A DNA stretch of 64,000 nucleotides from Vineibacter terrae (GCF_008039615.1 NZ_VDUZ01000042.1:1-64000); one strand, 5' to 3'; shown: positions 54,431 to 63,425, counted from the stretch's first letter. A program made the numbers and translations. The notes: generated by a model not told the origin, from the letters alone.

Positions 54431-55180
54431 TCAGGGCGCACGCGGCGCGGCATAGAGGAACGTCCCCAGCAGCACCCAGCGCCGGGCGGCGCCGGCGCGG
54501 CCCGGCCTGGCCGCCAGCGGCGTCACGTAGTGCCAGAACGGCAGGCGGTAGGCGCTGACCGTGGCCGGCGCCGCCACCGAAACCATCTCGGTGAAATGCC
54601 CGGCGCGGGCATAGACCAGCCATTGATGGGCGACCGACGGCGCCGCCAGCGAGACGTGGACGTCGACATAGCCGGCGCGGGCGCGCCGGTTGCGCGGGTG
54701 GTGGTCGTTGTGCGGGCCGGCATAGTCGCCGGGGCCGTAGCACAGCACCTGCCGGCCCCAGCCCTCGGCCAGCTTGCGGCCGGCCAGCGCCGCGGCGAAG
54801 GCCCGGAAGCTCTCCGACCGCAGCATCGCCGCCAGCCCGATCCGCCTGGCGATGCGCACGCCCGGCTCCTGCGGCGAGTCGAAGTACACCGTCGATGCCC
54901 GCGCCGCCTTGGGCAGCATCTCGGCATAGTCGTCCGTCATCTCCCAGATCGTCTCGGGCGGGATCGGCCGGTCGATGCGCTCCAGCGCCGCCAGCAGGTG
55001 GCGGTCCAGCAGCGCCCGCAGGCGCCGCGCCTGGCGTGCATCGATCAGGTCCGCGGCCGATTCGAAGCGCCGGCGCGGATCGGCCAGCGCCCCGCACAGC
55101 GGATGCGTGCCGGCCAGCACGCGGCGGCCCTGGCGCGAGAGGATGTCCTCGAACTCGGCCGGGAAGCGATCAGCCGGCAT
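54431..55180 (-). CDS. Probable 2-oxoglutarate/Fe(II)-dependent oxygenase-like protein
   Basis: 249 residues from the ATG at 55180. The second half looks like a double-stranded beta-helix oxygenase: CYGPGDYAGPHNDHHPRN contains an H-x-D iron site, YVDVHVSLAAP is a core strand, and LPFWHYVTPL and RRWVLLGTF could give the distal His and the 2-oxoglutarate-binding Arg. The N-terminal half (about 1-120) is helical and unassigned. It follows the DUF4170 gene by 11 bases. Substrate unknown. Confidence 0.6.
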   Translation of the reverse strand: MPADRFPAEFEDILSRQGRRVLAGTHPLCGALADPRRRFESAADLIDARQARRLRALLDRHLLAALERIDRPIPPETIWEMTDDYAEMLPKAARASTVYFDSPQEPGVRIARRIGLAAMLRSESFRAFAAALAGRKLAEGWGRQVLCYGPGDYAGPHNDHHPRNRRARAGYVDVHVSLAAPSVAHQWLVYARAGHFTEMVSVAAPATVSAYRLPFWHYVTPLAARPGRAGAARRWVLLGTFLYAAPRAP

Positions 55181-55191
55181 GGACGGGGGCC

Positions 55192-55599
55192 TCACGCGCC
55201 GGTGGTCTGCTCGATCTCGATGCGGTAGCGGCACATGGCGTCGTCGACCGTGGCCCAGGCGCGGCCGGCCCAGGCCTTCTGCGCCTGCTCCTGGGTCGCG
55301 AAGGGCCCGAGGCGCTCCAGGGTCTTGCCCGGCGCCGGCACGGTGAAGGTGGCGTCGGCGTATTCGCCGCCCACCACCCAGTAGCGCGTCGCGGGCGCTG
55401 CGCCGGTATCGGACTCCTCGGTCACGATCGAATAGCGGCTGTGCGCGTCGTCGACCGTGGCCCAGGCGCGTCCCGACCATGCCTTCAGCGCCTCGTCGTA
55501 GGTGCCGAAGGGGCCGAGCCGCATTTCCGCCTTGCCGGGCGCGAAGCTGGTGAAGCTCGTGTCGTTGTATTCGCCGCCGACCACCCAAAAGCGCTTCAT
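55192..55599 (-). CDS. Tandem DUF4170 protein
   Basis: 135 residues formed by two DUF4170 copies of about 62 residues. Copy 1 starts FWVVGGEYNDTSFTSFAPGK and copy 2 starts YWVVGGEYADATFTVPAPGK. Each has LGPF, a KAW-GRAWATVDDA block and an RY-I strand. The domain is typically single and cytoplasmic in alphaproteobacteria, with no known function. The gene lies just upstream of the oxygenase-like gene. Confidence 0.82.
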   Translation of the reverse strand: MKRFWVVGGEYNDTSFTSFAPGKAEMRLGPFGTYDEALKAWSGRAWATVDDAHSRYSIVTEESDTGAAPATRYWVVGGEYADATFTVPAPGKTLERLGPFATQEQAQKAWAGRAWATVDDAMCRYRIEIEQTTGA

Positions 55600-55741
55600 C
55601 GCCGCTCCGCCAGGATTTTCCGGACCATAATGCGCCCGCCGGCCACGTCAACCGATGTGCGCGACGCGGCGTGATGTGGACAGGACTCGACGCCGCTGCG
55701 AGAATTAGGGCACACAGCGCATCATGCCAGAGGAGACCCGC

Positions 55742-56275
55742 ATGCCCCGCTTCACCCGCGCGCGACGCCAGCTGCGCGCCTTCGTGATCGCCATGGCCGC
55801 CGCCGTCGCGGCCCCGATGCTGGCCGCCGCGCCTGCGTCCGCCCAGATCCTGGGCCTGGTCGACGATACCGGAGTCAACCCCCAGGACCTCGCCCGCCTG
55901 CTGCAGCAATGGGGCTACCGCGCCGAGGTCAAGACCGACCAGCAGGGCGAGCCCGAGATCGTGAGCGCCGTCGAGGGCCTCACCTTCGTGATCTTCTTCT
56001 ACGACTGCAACAAGAGCGCGAAGGGCAAGTGCCTGAGCTACCAGTTCTGGGCCGGGTTCCGCGACCTCAACCCGCCGGTGACGCTGGAGAAGCTCAACGA
56101 CTGGAACGAGAAGCAGCGCTGGACCATGTGCTCGACCGACGGCCAGGGCCGCGTGCGGGTGAAGATGAGCGTCAATCCGCGCGGCACCGACCTCGAGCAG
56201 AACTTCAAGAACTGGTTCAACTGGTGGCAGCGCTCGCTGGCCGATTTCAAGAAGCACATCAATTTCCGCGGCTAG
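55742..56275 (+). CDS. Secreted YbjN-domain protein
   Basis: 177 residues from the ATG at 55742 (GAGGAG 7-12 bases upstream; an earlier ATG at 55724 is less well placed). Signal peptide ends near AAAPASAQ. The mature part is YbjN-like: LARLLQQWGYRAEVKTDQQG, LTFVIFFYDCNKSAKGKCLS, LEKLNDWNEKQRW. Such proteins form a mixed alpha/beta fold of unclear function. Three cysteines remain in the mature part. Confidence 0.8.
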   Translation: MPRFTRARRQLRAFVIAMAAAVAAPMLAAAPASAQILGLVDDTGVNPQDLARLLQQWGYRAEVKTDQQGEPEIVSAVEGLTFVIFFYDCNKSAKGKCLSYQFWAGFRDLNPPVTLEKLNDWNEKQRWTMCSTDGQGRVRVKMSVNPRGTDLEQNFKNWFNWWQRSLADFKKHINFRG

Positions 56276-56299
56276 CGGAGGTTCTGAAAGCATCATCGC

Positions 56300-57835
56300 A
56301 TGCCCTACGCGTCGCTGCGCGACTTCATGGACCGGCTGGAGCGCGAGGGCCGGCTGGTCCGGGTCAAGGCGCCGGTCTCGCCGGTCCTGGAAATGACCGA
56401 GATCCAGACCCGGCTGCTGGCAACGCAAGGGCCGGCGGTGCTGTTCGAGCACGTCGTGCGCGAGGGTGGCGGCCGCTACGACATGCCGGTGCTGGTGAAC
56501 CTGTTCGGCACCGTCGAGCGCGTGGCCTGGGGCATGGACCGCACGCCGGCCGAGCTGCGCCAGGTCGGCGAGACCCTGGCCTTCCTGCGCCAGCCCGAGC
56601 CGCCGGGCGGCTGGCGCGAGGCGCTCGACATGCTGCCGCTGCTGCGCACGGTGATGGCGATGAAGCCGCGCACCGTGGGCGGCCTGCTGGGCGGCAGCGC
56701 GCCGTGCCAGGAGGTGGTGCTGACCGGCGCCGACATCGATCTTGGCCGCCTGCCGATCCAGACCTGCTGGCCGGGCGAGCCGGCGCCGCTGATCACCTGG
56801 CCGCTGATCGTGACGCGTGGTCCCGATCCCAAGGGCGACCGCCAGGACAGCTACAACCTCGGCATCTACCGCATGCAGGTGACGGGGCGGAACACCACCC
56901 TGATGCGCTGGCTGAAGCACCGTGGCGGCGCCCAGCACCACCGGCGCTGGCAGGCCGCGGGCAAGCGCGAGCCGCTGCCGGCGGCGGCCGTGATCGGCGC
57001 CGATCCCGGCACCATCCTGGCGGCGGTGACGCCGGTGCCCGACACGCTCTCGGAGTACCAGTTCGCCGGCCTCCTGCGCGGCCGCAAGGTCGACCTGGTC
57101 GACTGCAAGACCATCCCGCTGAAGGTGCCGGCCGAGGCCGAGATCGTGCTCGAGGGCCATGTCTCGCTCGACGACTACGGCGATGAGGGCCCCTACGGCG
57201 ACCACACCGGCTACTACAACAGCGTCGAGAAGTTCCCGGTGTTCACGCTCAGCGCCATCACCATGCGGCGCCAGCCGATCTACCTCTCGACCTTCACCGG
57301 CCGGCCGCCCGACGAGCCCTCGGTGCTGGGCGAGGCGCTGAACGAGGTCTTCATCCCGCTGCTGCAGCAGCAGTTCCCCGAGATCGTCGACTTCTGGCTG
57401 CCGCCCGAGGGCTGCTCGTACCGCATCGCCGTGGTGTCGATGAGGAAGGCCTACCCCGGCCACGCCAAGCGCGTGATGATGGGCGTGTGGTCGTACCTGC
57501 GGCAGTTCATGTACACCAAGTGGGTGATCGTGGTGGACGACGACATCGACGCGCGCGACTGGAAGGACGTGATGTGGGCGCTCTCCACCCGCATGGACCC
57601 GGCGCGCGACGTGACCCTGGTCGAGAGCACGCCCATCGACTACCTCGACTTCGCGAGCCCCGTATCGGGGCTGGGCTCGAAGATCGGGCTCGACGCGACC
57701 AACAAGTGGCCGGGCGAGACCAGCCGCGAATGGGGCACCCAGATCGCGATGGACGACGCGGTGGTGAAGAAGATCGACGCGCTGTGGCCCGAGCTGGGGT
57801 TGCCGGGTGATGGGAAGAAGATCTGGAAGAGATGA
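56300..57835 (+). CDS. UbiD family decarboxylase
   Basis: 511 residues. Prenylated-FMN-dependent (de)carboxylase. [20 protein letters not shown] at the start, [11 protein letters not shown], and the family signature [20 protein letters not shown] with the active-site acidic residue and [19 protein letters not shown] are seen. It could be UbiD of ubiquinone synthesis (ubiA is 6 kb away) or act on another aromatic acid. No ubiX is near. GGAGG lies unusually far (about 19 bases) from the ATG. Confidence 0.88.
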   Translation: MPYASLRDFMDRLEREGRLVRVKAPVSPVLEMTEIQTRLLATQGPAVLFEHVVREGGGRYDMPVLVNLFGTVERVAWGMDRTPAELRQVGETLAFLRQPEPPGGWREALDMLPLLRTVMAMKPRTVGGLLGGSAPCQEVVLTGADIDLGRLPIQTCWPGEPAPLITWPLIVTRGPDPKGDRQDSYNLGIYRMQVTGRNTTLMRWLKHRGGAQHHRRWQAAGKREPLPAAAVIGADPGTILAAVTPVPDTLSEYQFAGLLRGRKVDLVDCKTIPLKVPAEAEIVLEGHVSLDDYGDEGPYGDHTGYYNSVEKFPVFTLSAITMRRQPIYLSTFTGRPPDEPSVLGEALNEVFIPLLQQQFPEIVDFWLPPEGCSYRIAVVSMRKAYPGHAKRVMMGVWSYLRQFMYTKWVIVVDDDIDARDWKDVMWALSTRMDPARDVTLVESTPIDYLDFASPVSGLGSKIGLDATNKWPGETSREWGTQIAMDDAVVKKIDALWPELGLPGDGKKIWKR

Positions 57836-57844
57836 CGAATCTTC

Positions 57845-57973
57845 CCTCCCCCACCGCAGGTGGGGGAGGTGGCCGAAGGCCGGAGGGGGAGCCGACGGGG
57901 TCTCAGTTACCAAGAGCACGTTGGGTCCCCCCCCGCCCTTCGGGCACCTCCCCCAGCTTAGCTGGGGGAGGTG
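57845..57973. repeat. Composite palindromic repeat (CCTCCCC family), second copy
   Basis: Left hairpin CCTCCCCCACC/GGTGGGGGAGG with a GCA loop (57845-57869). The middle has CCGGAGGGGGAGCCGACGGG and CACGTTGGGTCCCC. Right hairpin is CACCTCCCCCAGC/GCTGGGGGAGGTG with a TTA loop (57945-57973). The section order matches the element at 28010-28164. The right hairpin ends 10 bases before the next start codon, so it may influence its translation. Confidence 0.78.
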
Positions 57974-57983
57974 GATTGGAGCC

Positions 57984-59000
57984 ATGACCGCCCTCCTCGA
58001 CACGCTCTCTGCCCTCCCGCGGGTGCGGCTGGCGCATCTGCCGACGCCGGTCGAGCCGCTCGACCGGCTGCGGGCCCATCTCGGCGCGGCGCCGCGGCTG
58101 TGGATCAAGCGCGACGACTGCACCGGCCTGGGCTTCGGCGGCAACAAGGTGCGCAAGCTCGAGCTGCTGCTGGCCGAGGCGCTGGCGCAGGGCGCCGATG
58201 CCGTCGTCACCGGCGGCGTGGTGCAGTCCAACCACATCCGCCAGACCGCGGCCGCGGCGGCGAAGCTGGGGCTGGAGTGCCACCTGGCGGTGATGACCGG
58301 CCGCGTGCCGCACGTCGATCCCGACTACGACGAGACCGGCAACATCCTGCTCGACCGCCTGTTCGGGGCAAGCTGCGTGATGCTCGACTGGCGCGCCGAC
58401 CGCAACGCCGTGATCGGCGGCCTGATCGACGAGCTGAAGGCGCGCGGGCGCACGCCCTACATGGTGCCCTATGGCGGCTCGAACGCGCTGGGCGCCGCCG
58501 GCTTCGTGCTGGCCGTGGTCGAGCTGCTGGCGCAGGCGCGGACGCTGGGCGTGCGCTTCAGCCATGTCGTGCACGCCTCGGGCAGCGCCGGCACCCAGGC
58601 CGGGCTCGCCGTCGGCCTGGCGGCGCTGGCGCCCGACACCGAGCTGATCGGCCTCGACATCGACGCCGAGCCCGAGCGCGTGCGGCGCGACGTCGAGCGC
58701 GTGGCGCACGACACCGCAGCGCTGCTGGGCGCCGCCGACGCGCTGCGCGGCCGGCCGATCACCGTCGTGCCCGGCTATGCCGGCGACGGCTACGGCCTGC
58801 CCACCGCGGGCATGATCGAGGCGGTGAGGCTGGGCGCGCGGCTGGAGGGGCTGGTCCTGGACCCGGTCTACTCCGGCAAGGGCTTCGCCGGAATCATCGA
58901 CCTGGTGCGCCAGGGACGGTTCGGTGCCGATGACAACGTCGTCTTCTGGCACACCGGCGGCGCCCCGGCGCTGTTCGCCTACCGCTCGCTGTTCGGGTGA
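57984..59000 (+). CDS. PLP-dependent D-cysteine desulfhydrase/ACC deaminase family protein
   Basis: 338 residues, fold type II PLP enzyme. The PLP lysine is in [17 protein letters not shown], with the substrate site [18 protein letters not shown] and the phosphate loop [30 protein letters not shown] and [13 protein letters not shown] fit D-cysteine desulfhydrase (DcyD) or L-cysteate-type lyases more than ACC deaminase, but the reaction cannot be chosen from sequence alone. GGAG precedes the ATG within the flank of a repeat. Confidence 0.85.
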   Translation: MTALLDTLSALPRVRLAHLPTPVEPLDRLRAHLGAAPRLWIKRDDCTGLGFGGNKVRKLELLLAEALAQGADAVVTGGVVQSNHIRQTAAAAAKLGLECHLAVMTGRVPHVDPDYDETGNILLDRLFGASCVMLDWRADRNAVIGGLIDELKARGRTPYMVPYGGSNALGAAGFVLAVVELLAQARTLGVRFSHVVHASGSAGTQAGLAVGLAALAPDTELIGLDIDAEPERVRRDVERVAHDTAALLGAADALRGRPITVVPGYAGDGYGLPTAGMIEAVRLGARLEGLVLDPVYSGKGFAGIIDLVRQGRFGADDNVVFWHTGGAPALFAYRSLFG

Positions 59001-59024
59001 CCGGCCGGATGGTAGGCTGGCGCC

Positions 59025-59339
59025 ATGCCCGAACCTGACCTGAGCCTGGTGCGCGAGTTCAAGCGGCGGGCCGAGGCAGCCCTGCCCGGCCGCATCGCCA
59101 AGGTCGTGCTCTACGGCTCGCGCGCCCGCAACGACGCACGGCCCGACTCGGACTGGGATGTGGCCGTTTTCGTTCATGGCAAGCCCGCCGCGCACGAGCA
59201 GGACGCCCTGTCCGACATTGGCTTCGACCTCCTGATGGAGGTCGGCGAGCACATCCACCCCATCGCCCTCGACACGGCGCGAGCCGAGGAGGACTCGTGG
59301 TTCATGGAGACGGTGCGGCGTGACGGTCGTGCCGCATGA
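59025..59339 (+). CDS. MNT-type minimal nucleotidyltransferase (antitoxin-like)
   Basis: 104 residues. KVVLYGSRARNDARPDSDWD carries the nucleotidyltransferase motif G-S-x-A-R-x(n)-S-D-x-D, and the third acidic residue is likely in HIHPIALD. No other domain. It overlaps the next gene, a HEPN protein, by four bases, the standard layout of MNT/HEPN toxin-antitoxin pairs in which MntA modifies HepT. Confidence 0.85.
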   Translation: MPEPDLSLVREFKRRAEAALPGRIAKVVLYGSRARNDARPDSDWDVAVFVHGKPAAHEQDALSDIGFDLLMEVGEHIHPIALDTARAEEDSWFMETVRRDGRAA

Positions 59340-59716
59340 CGCCGCAAGCTGCCCGTCGATTCGCCAAGGCTGAGCGCTTCCTCCAGCAGGCCGTCGCCCT
59401 CGACGCAGCGATCGCACCTGAGGGTCTGGTTCATCTTTGCTACTACGCGATGTTTCATGCGGCCGCAGCCGTGCTTCTCGACCGCCACGCCGCTGCGCCG
59501 AAGACGCACAGTGCGACCATCGCACAGTTCGGCGCGTTGGCGCGCACTGTTGGTTCTGATGCGGAACGTCTCGCGCATAACTTCAACCGTGCCGAGGACA
59601 GACGACTGATCGCCGACTACAGCGACCTTCCGCAGACAACGAGCGACGACGCCGCGAGCCTCCGCGACGACGCCATCGAGTTCGTCGGCTTCTGCCGGCA
59701 GCTGCTCGGCGCCTGA
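59336..59716 (+). CDS. HEPN domain protein, partner of the upstream nucleotidyltransferase
   Basis: 126 residues, all helical. HLCYYAMFHAAAAVLLDRH and EDRRLIADYSDL are typical of the HEPN/UPF0332 branch. The classical R-x4-6-H RNase motif is not evident, so it may be a non-nuclease HEPN or use another site; the Tyr of ADY is a possible target of nucleotidylation. Co-translated with the MNT gene (ATGA overlap). Confidence 0.82.
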   Translation: MTPQAARRFAKAERFLQQAVALDAAIAPEGLVHLCYYAMFHAAAAVLLDRHAAAPKTHSATIAQFGALARTVGSDAERLAHNFNRAEDRRLIADYSDLPQTTSDDAASLRDDAIEFVGFCRQLLGA

Positions 59717-59746
59717 GCGCGTTGCCGCGGCGCCGGGTCCTGGGGC

Positions 59747-59810
59747 CCTCACCCTCCCATCGCGCTTGGCGCGATGGGCCCCTCCCTCTCCCGCGCAGCG
59801 GGAGAGGGAT
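59747..59810. repeat. Short palindromic repeat, copy 1 (CCCATCGC family)
   Basis: CCCTCACCCTCCCATCGCGC pairs inwards as CCCATCGCGC/GCGCGATGGG, then CCCTCTCCCGC/GCGGGAGAGGG. A related copy is at 60793-60870. The two flank the universal stress protein gene. Confidence 0.75.
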
Positions 59811-59816
59811 CACTGA

Positions 59817-60659
59817 TCAATGTGCGAACATCACGGGGATGGGGCTGGAGAGGATCAGGTGGCGGGTGAGGCCGCCGAAGATCATCTGGCGCAGGCGGCT
59901 CTGGGTGTAGGCGCCCTTGATGATCAGGTCGGCGCCGAACTTCGTGGCCTCGTCGACCATGGCCTGGCCGGTCGACTTGCCGCCGGCCCCGCAATGGCGC
60001 GCGCTCACCGACAGGCCGTGGCGGCGCAGCGCCGTGGCCAGCTCGTCGCTGCTGGGGCCCTGCACCATGGCGCCCTCGATGCTGATCACCTCGACCGCCT
60101 CGGCCGCCTTGATCAGCGGCATCGCCATCGACAGCGCGCGCGCCGTCTCGGTCGAGCCGTTCCAGGCGATCACCACCTTCTTGCCGACCGCGGCATGGCG
60201 GCCGGCCGGCACCAGCAGCACCGGGCGGCCGGAATCGAACAGCGCGCCCTCGAACAGGCTCTCGGGCATGCGCGGCAGCGGCCCCGGCTGCGGCACCACC
60301 ATCAGGTCGGCGACACGGCCGATCGAGCCGATCGCCATCGGCACCGCGTTCTGCAGCTCGGTCCAGGTCGCCGACGGGCTCGTGTCGTCGCCCTGGCCCT
60401 CGGCGATGCCCGCCGCCGCCATGCTGCGCTGGAAGGCGGCGCGCAGGCCGGCCATGCGCTTGCGCTCCTCCTCGTCGTCGGCCAGCGGCGTGTCGAACGG
60501 CGCCCCCATGCCGACATCGGTCCAGGCGACGCTCACGGCGCGATAGGACGGCGGCCCGAGGCCGACGACGTAGGCGCCGAAGCGGTGCGCCAGCGTCGCC
60601 GCCGTGTCGAACGGCGATGTGTCCTCCGCATCCCAGGCCAGAACGAGGATGGTCTTCAT
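59817..60659 (-). CDS. Universal stress protein with two UspA domains
   Basis: 280 residues. The first half, beginning MKTILVLAWDAEDTSPFDTA, is a diverged Usp domain. The second (about 155-280) begins VVIAWNGSTETARALSMAMP and ends DLIIKGAYTQSRLRQMIFGG and HLILSSPIPVMFAH, the ATP-binding-type motif G-x2-G-x9-G(S/T) in variant form. AGGGAG precedes the ATG at 60659. Cytoplasmic; the stress signal is not known. Confidence 0.88.
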   Translation of the reverse strand: MKTILVLAWDAEDTSPFDTAATLAHRFGAYVVGLGPPSYRAVSVAWTDVGMGAPFDTPLADDEEERKRMAGLRAAFQRSMAAAGIAEGQGDDTSPSATWTELQNAVPMAIGSIGRVADLMVVPQPGPLPRMPESLFEGALFDSGRPVLLVPAGRHAAVGKKVVIAWNGSTETARALSMAMPLIKAAEAVEVISIEGAMVQGPSSDELATALRRHGLSVSARHCGAGGKSTGQAMVDEATKFGADLIIKGAYTQSRLRQMIFGGLTRHLILSSPIPVMFAH

Positions 60660-60792
60660 GGCGGACTCCCTGTGGACGCAACTTGCACAGGCGGTTCTCG
60701 CGACCGCACGACACGATGGAGGATAACGCGAAGCGCGCATGGCAGGAACAGCTGTCACGCATATCCCAAGCACAAGGCGTCTCGTCTGCACG

Positions 60793-60870
60793 CCCTCACC
60801 TTCCCATCGCTTCGCGATGGGCCCCTTCCTCTCCCGCTTGCGGGAGAGGAAGACTTGTCGTAAGGGTGAG
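60793..60870. repeat. Short palindromic repeat, copy 2 (CCCATCGC family)
   Basis: CCCTCACCTTCCCATCGC, then CGATGGGCCCC, then CTCTCCCGC/GCGGGAGAG, and a terminal AAGGGTGAG that pairs with the outer CTCACCTT. It shares sequence and order with the copy at 59747-59810. Confidence 0.75.
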
Positions 60871-60904
60871 CGATGACGTGGCGACTGCTACTTCGACTTA
60901 TCGG

Positions 60905-61043
60905 CGCCGACCTCCTCTAAGGTCGGCGGCGCGCCCGTGCGTGCCCCCTGTCGAAGCGTTCGTTTCGCCCTCTTTGCACCACCGCCATGTTCATTCATTC
61001 GCATTTCCATTGGCTGCGACTTAGCGGCGGCTTGCGGGCCTGA
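60905..61043 (+). promoter_or_regulatory. leuA leader region with hairpin and candidate leader peptide
   Basis: A 9-bp hairpin CGCCGACCT/AGGTCGGCG (60905-60928) is followed by an 18-codon ORF at 60987-61043, MFIHSHFHWLRLSGGLRA. It has Leu codons (CTG, CTT, TTG) and three His. A GC-rich hairpin GGGCG/CGCCC follows near 61067-61080 before leuA. It could be a transcription attenuator, but there is no ribosome binding site for the peptide and Leu density is modest. Confidence 0.35.
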
Positions 61044-61114
61044 GCTTCTGCTCGTCCGTGAGCCCGGGCGCGTCCGCCCTCCCCGGCCCTTCCCTTTCTC
61101 GAGAGATCCGACCC

Positions 61115-62824
61115 ATGTCCCAGAAACCCATGATGCCCGGCGCGCGCGACAAGTACGTCCCCTTCCGCCAGGTGCCCCTCACCGACCGGCAGTGGCCCGG
61201 CAAGGTGATCACCAAGCCGCCGATCTGGTGCTCGGTCGACCTGCGCGACGGCAACCAGGCGCTGATCGAGCCGATGGACTCCGACCGCAAGACCCGCATG
61301 TTCAAGATGCTGGTCGAGATGGGCTTCAAGGAGATCGAGGTCGGCTTCCCGGCCGCGTCACAGACCGACTTCGACTTCGTGCGCCAGCTGATCGACGAGC
61401 GCATGATCCCCGGTGACGTCACCATTCAGGTGCTGACCCAGAGCCGGCCGGAGCTGATCGAGCGCACCTTCGAGTCGCTCAAGGGCGCCAAGCGCGCCAT
61501 CGTGCATCTCTACAACAGCACCTCGACCACGCAGCGCCGCGTCGTGTTCGGGCTCGACATGCCGGGCATCATCGACATCGCCGTCTCCGGCGCGAAGCTG
61601 GTGAAGAAGCTGGCCGACGAGTACGAGGCGGCCGGCACCGAGATCGTTTACGAGTACTCGCCCGAGAGCTTCACCGGCACCGAGCTCGAGTTCGCGCGCG
61701 ACATCTGCGCCGCGGTGGCCGACATCTACCAGCCGACGCCGCAGAAGAAGATGATCATCAACCTGCCGGCGACGGTGGAGATGGCCACGGCCAACATCTA
61801 CGCCGACCAGATCGAGTGGTGCCATCGCAACTTCAAGTACCGCGACAGCTTCATCCTGAGCCTGCACCCGCACAACGACCGCGGCACCGGCGTGGCGGCG
61901 GCCGAGCTCGGCTACATGGCCGGCGCCGACCGCATCGAGGGCTGCCTGTTCGGCAACGGCGAGCGCACCGGCAACGTCGACATCGTGACCCTGGCGCTCA
62001 ACATGTACACCCAGGGCATCGACCCCGAGATCGACTTCAGCGACATCAACGGGGTGCGCCAGATGGTCGAGTACTGCAACCAGCTGCCGGTGCACCCGCG
62101 CCATCCCTATGGCGGCGATCTGGTGTTCACGGCCTTCTCGGGCTCGCACCAGGACGCCATCAACAAGGGCTTCAAGGCGCTGGAGACGTCCAACAGCCAG
62201 GTGTGGGACGTGCCCTACCTGCCGATCGATCCCAAGGACCTGGGCCGCAGCTACGAGGCCATCATCCGCATCAACAGCCAGTCGGGCAAAGGCGGCATCG
62301 CCTACATCCTGAAGAACGACTACGGCATCGACCTGCCGCGGCTGCTGCAGGTCGAGTTCAGCAAGGTCATCCAGCGCATCACCGACGAGACCGGCAAGGA
62401 GATCAGCCCGGCCCTGATCTGGGACACGTTCCAGAAGGAGTATCTTCGGCGGACCTCGCCGGTGGAGTTCTTCGAGCACACCACCGTGCCGTCGCCGGGA
62501 CACCACGACCAGCGCCTGCTCGACGCCAGCATCAAGTTCAACGGCTTCGCCAAGACCATCTCCGGCGCCGGCAACGGACCGATCGCCGCCTATGTCGACG
62601 CGCTCGGCAAGAGCTGCGGCATCCGGATGAAGGTGCGCGACTACCACCAGCACGCCGCCGGCGCCGGCTCCGACGCCACGGCGGTGAGCTTCATCGAGGC
62701 CGAGACCGTCGACGGCCGGGTGCTGTGGGGTGTCGGCATGGACTCCAACATCGTGGCCGCCTCGCTCAAGGCCGTGACCTCGGCCGCCAACCGCATCGCC
62801 TCGCCGGTGAGCGCCGTGGCGTAG
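61115..62824 (+). CDS. leuA: 2-isopropylmalate synthase
   Basis: 569 residues from the ATG at 61115. First step of leucine biosynthesis (acetyl-CoA plus 2-oxoisovalerate). Long LeuA type found in high-GC bacteria and yeast: WCSVDLRDGNQALIEPMDSD, FILSLHPHNDRGTGVAAAEL with the metal His-x-His, GNGERTGNVDIVTL and SGKGGIAYILKNDYGIDLPR. The C-terminal regulatory domain has SGAGNGPIAAYVDAL and ends TSAANRI. Only GAGAG upstream as ribosome site. The gene is alone; a terminator follows. Confidence 0.96.
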   Translation: MSQKPMMPGARDKYVPFRQVPLTDRQWPGKVITKPPIWCSVDLRDGNQALIEPMDSDRKTRMFKMLVEMGFKEIEVGFPAASQTDFDFVRQLIDERMIPGDVTIQVLTQSRPELIERTFESLKGAKRAIVHLYNSTSTTQRRVVFGLDMPGIIDIAVSGAKLVKKLADEYEAAGTEIVYEYSPESFTGTELEFARDICAAVADIYQPTPQKKMIINLPATVEMATANIYADQIEWCHRNFKYRDSFILSLHPHNDRGTGVAAAELGYMAGADRIEGCLFGNGERTGNVDIVTLALNMYTQGIDPEIDFSDINGVRQMVEYCNQLPVHPRHPYGGDLVFTAFSGSHQDAINKGFKALETSNSQVWDVPYLPIDPKDLGRSYEAIIRINSQSGKGGIAYILKNDYGIDLPRLLQVEFSKVIQRITDETGKEISPALIWDTFQKEYLRRTSPVEFFEHTTVPSPGHHDQRLLDASIKFNGFAKTISGAGNGPIAAYVDALGKSCGIRMKVRDYHQHAAGAGSDATAVSFIEAETVDGRVLWGVGMDSNIVAASLKAVTSAANRIASPVSAVA

Positions 62825-62850
62825 GGCCGGGAGCGACATCGTTCCTCGCC

Positions 62851-62890
62851 CAAGGGGCGCGGCGCCGGCATCCCGGCACCGCGCCCCTTG
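62851..62890 (+). terminator. leuA terminator hairpin
   Basis: A strong stem of about 18 bp, CAAGGGGCGCGG against CCGCGCCCCTTG plus GCCGG/CCGGC, with a short CATC loop, 26 bases after the leuA stop. No U-run. Confidence 0.7.
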
Positions 62891-63222
62891 TCGTTGGTGG
62901 GTGCGGGCTTGAAGCGGTGCGCCGCGGGCCGTTTCCGCATTTCCGGCTGTGACTTCGCGGCGGCTGTTGGCCGAAACCGCCTGCGCAGTTTCAAAAATCG
63001 GATTCCTCAATCGAATCAGTATCTTGCCTCGAATCCAGCGAATGCCCGCAACTGCGCGGTTTCGTGGCCGGGCGTCCGCTGCGGCATGGCTTGCAACGGA
63101 ACGCGGCGGCATGGTCCTGGGCCCTCCCCGGCTGACGGGCGCGCCAGCACGCACCATCGCCTTTGTACATCTTTTACGATCAAAAATCAAGAACAAACAG
63201 GCAACATAGCGATCGGCTGCCG
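62891..63222. other. Gene-free stretch of 330 bases
   Basis: AT-richer than its surroundings, especially 62985-63035 and 63160-63215. No supported gene, RNA or repeat was found in it. It separates leuA from a repeat-flanked toxin-antitoxin region and could be a scar of insertion. Confidence 0.5.
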
Positions 63223-63356
63223 GATCAAACGCTGGGGGCGCGCCACTCCGTGGCGCGTCAGGCGCCGCCGCGGACAACTTCCTGAGTCGAAAATCGATCC
63301 GCCACGCTGGAAGGAAGAATGACGCGCCACGGAGTGGCGCGCCCCAGCGTCTGATC
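63223..63356. repeat. Inverted repeat pair upstream of the toxin-antitoxin module
   Basis: Left arm 63223-63259 (GATCAAACGCTGGGGGCGCG...) and right arm 63321-63356 (...GGCGCGCCCCAGCGTCTGATC) are complementary with few differences; each also contains its own short palindrome, GCGCCAC..GTGGCGC. The string AGCGTCTGATCGTC at 63346-63359 recurs at 63984-63997, just after the toxin gene. Confidence 0.7.
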
Positions 63357-63406
63357 GTCCCATCTGGACCAACCGCCACGCATCCTGGGCTCCGGCCCGG
63401 TTGAAG

Positions 63407-63425
63407 TTGTACGCATTGCTGTACA
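63407..63425 (+). promoter_or_regulatory. Probable YefM-type operator
   Basis: TTGTAC-GCATTGC-TGTACA holds two GTAC cores whose centres are exactly 12 bases apart, the spacing described for the E. coli yefM-yoeB operator. It lies 30 bases upstream of the antitoxin start, where the pair would autorepress. Confidence 0.65.

Noticed and set aside
57845-57973. Possible CRISPR array because of repeated CCTCCCC/GGGGAGG hairpins
   Set aside because: Only two dissimilar hairpins, no regular spacers and no cas genes; it fits a palindromic repeat family seen elsewhere in the window.
55181-58237. Open extension upstream of the oxygenase-like gene on the minus strand
   Set aside because: It runs antisense across the DUF4170-to-ubiD region and has no ribosome site or family similarity; the gene starts at 55180.
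62888-63322. Open frame of about 144 codons between leuA and the toxin-antitoxin pair
   Set aside because: Composition is unlike the neighbours, it crosses a palindrome, has no ribosome site and no family resemblance.
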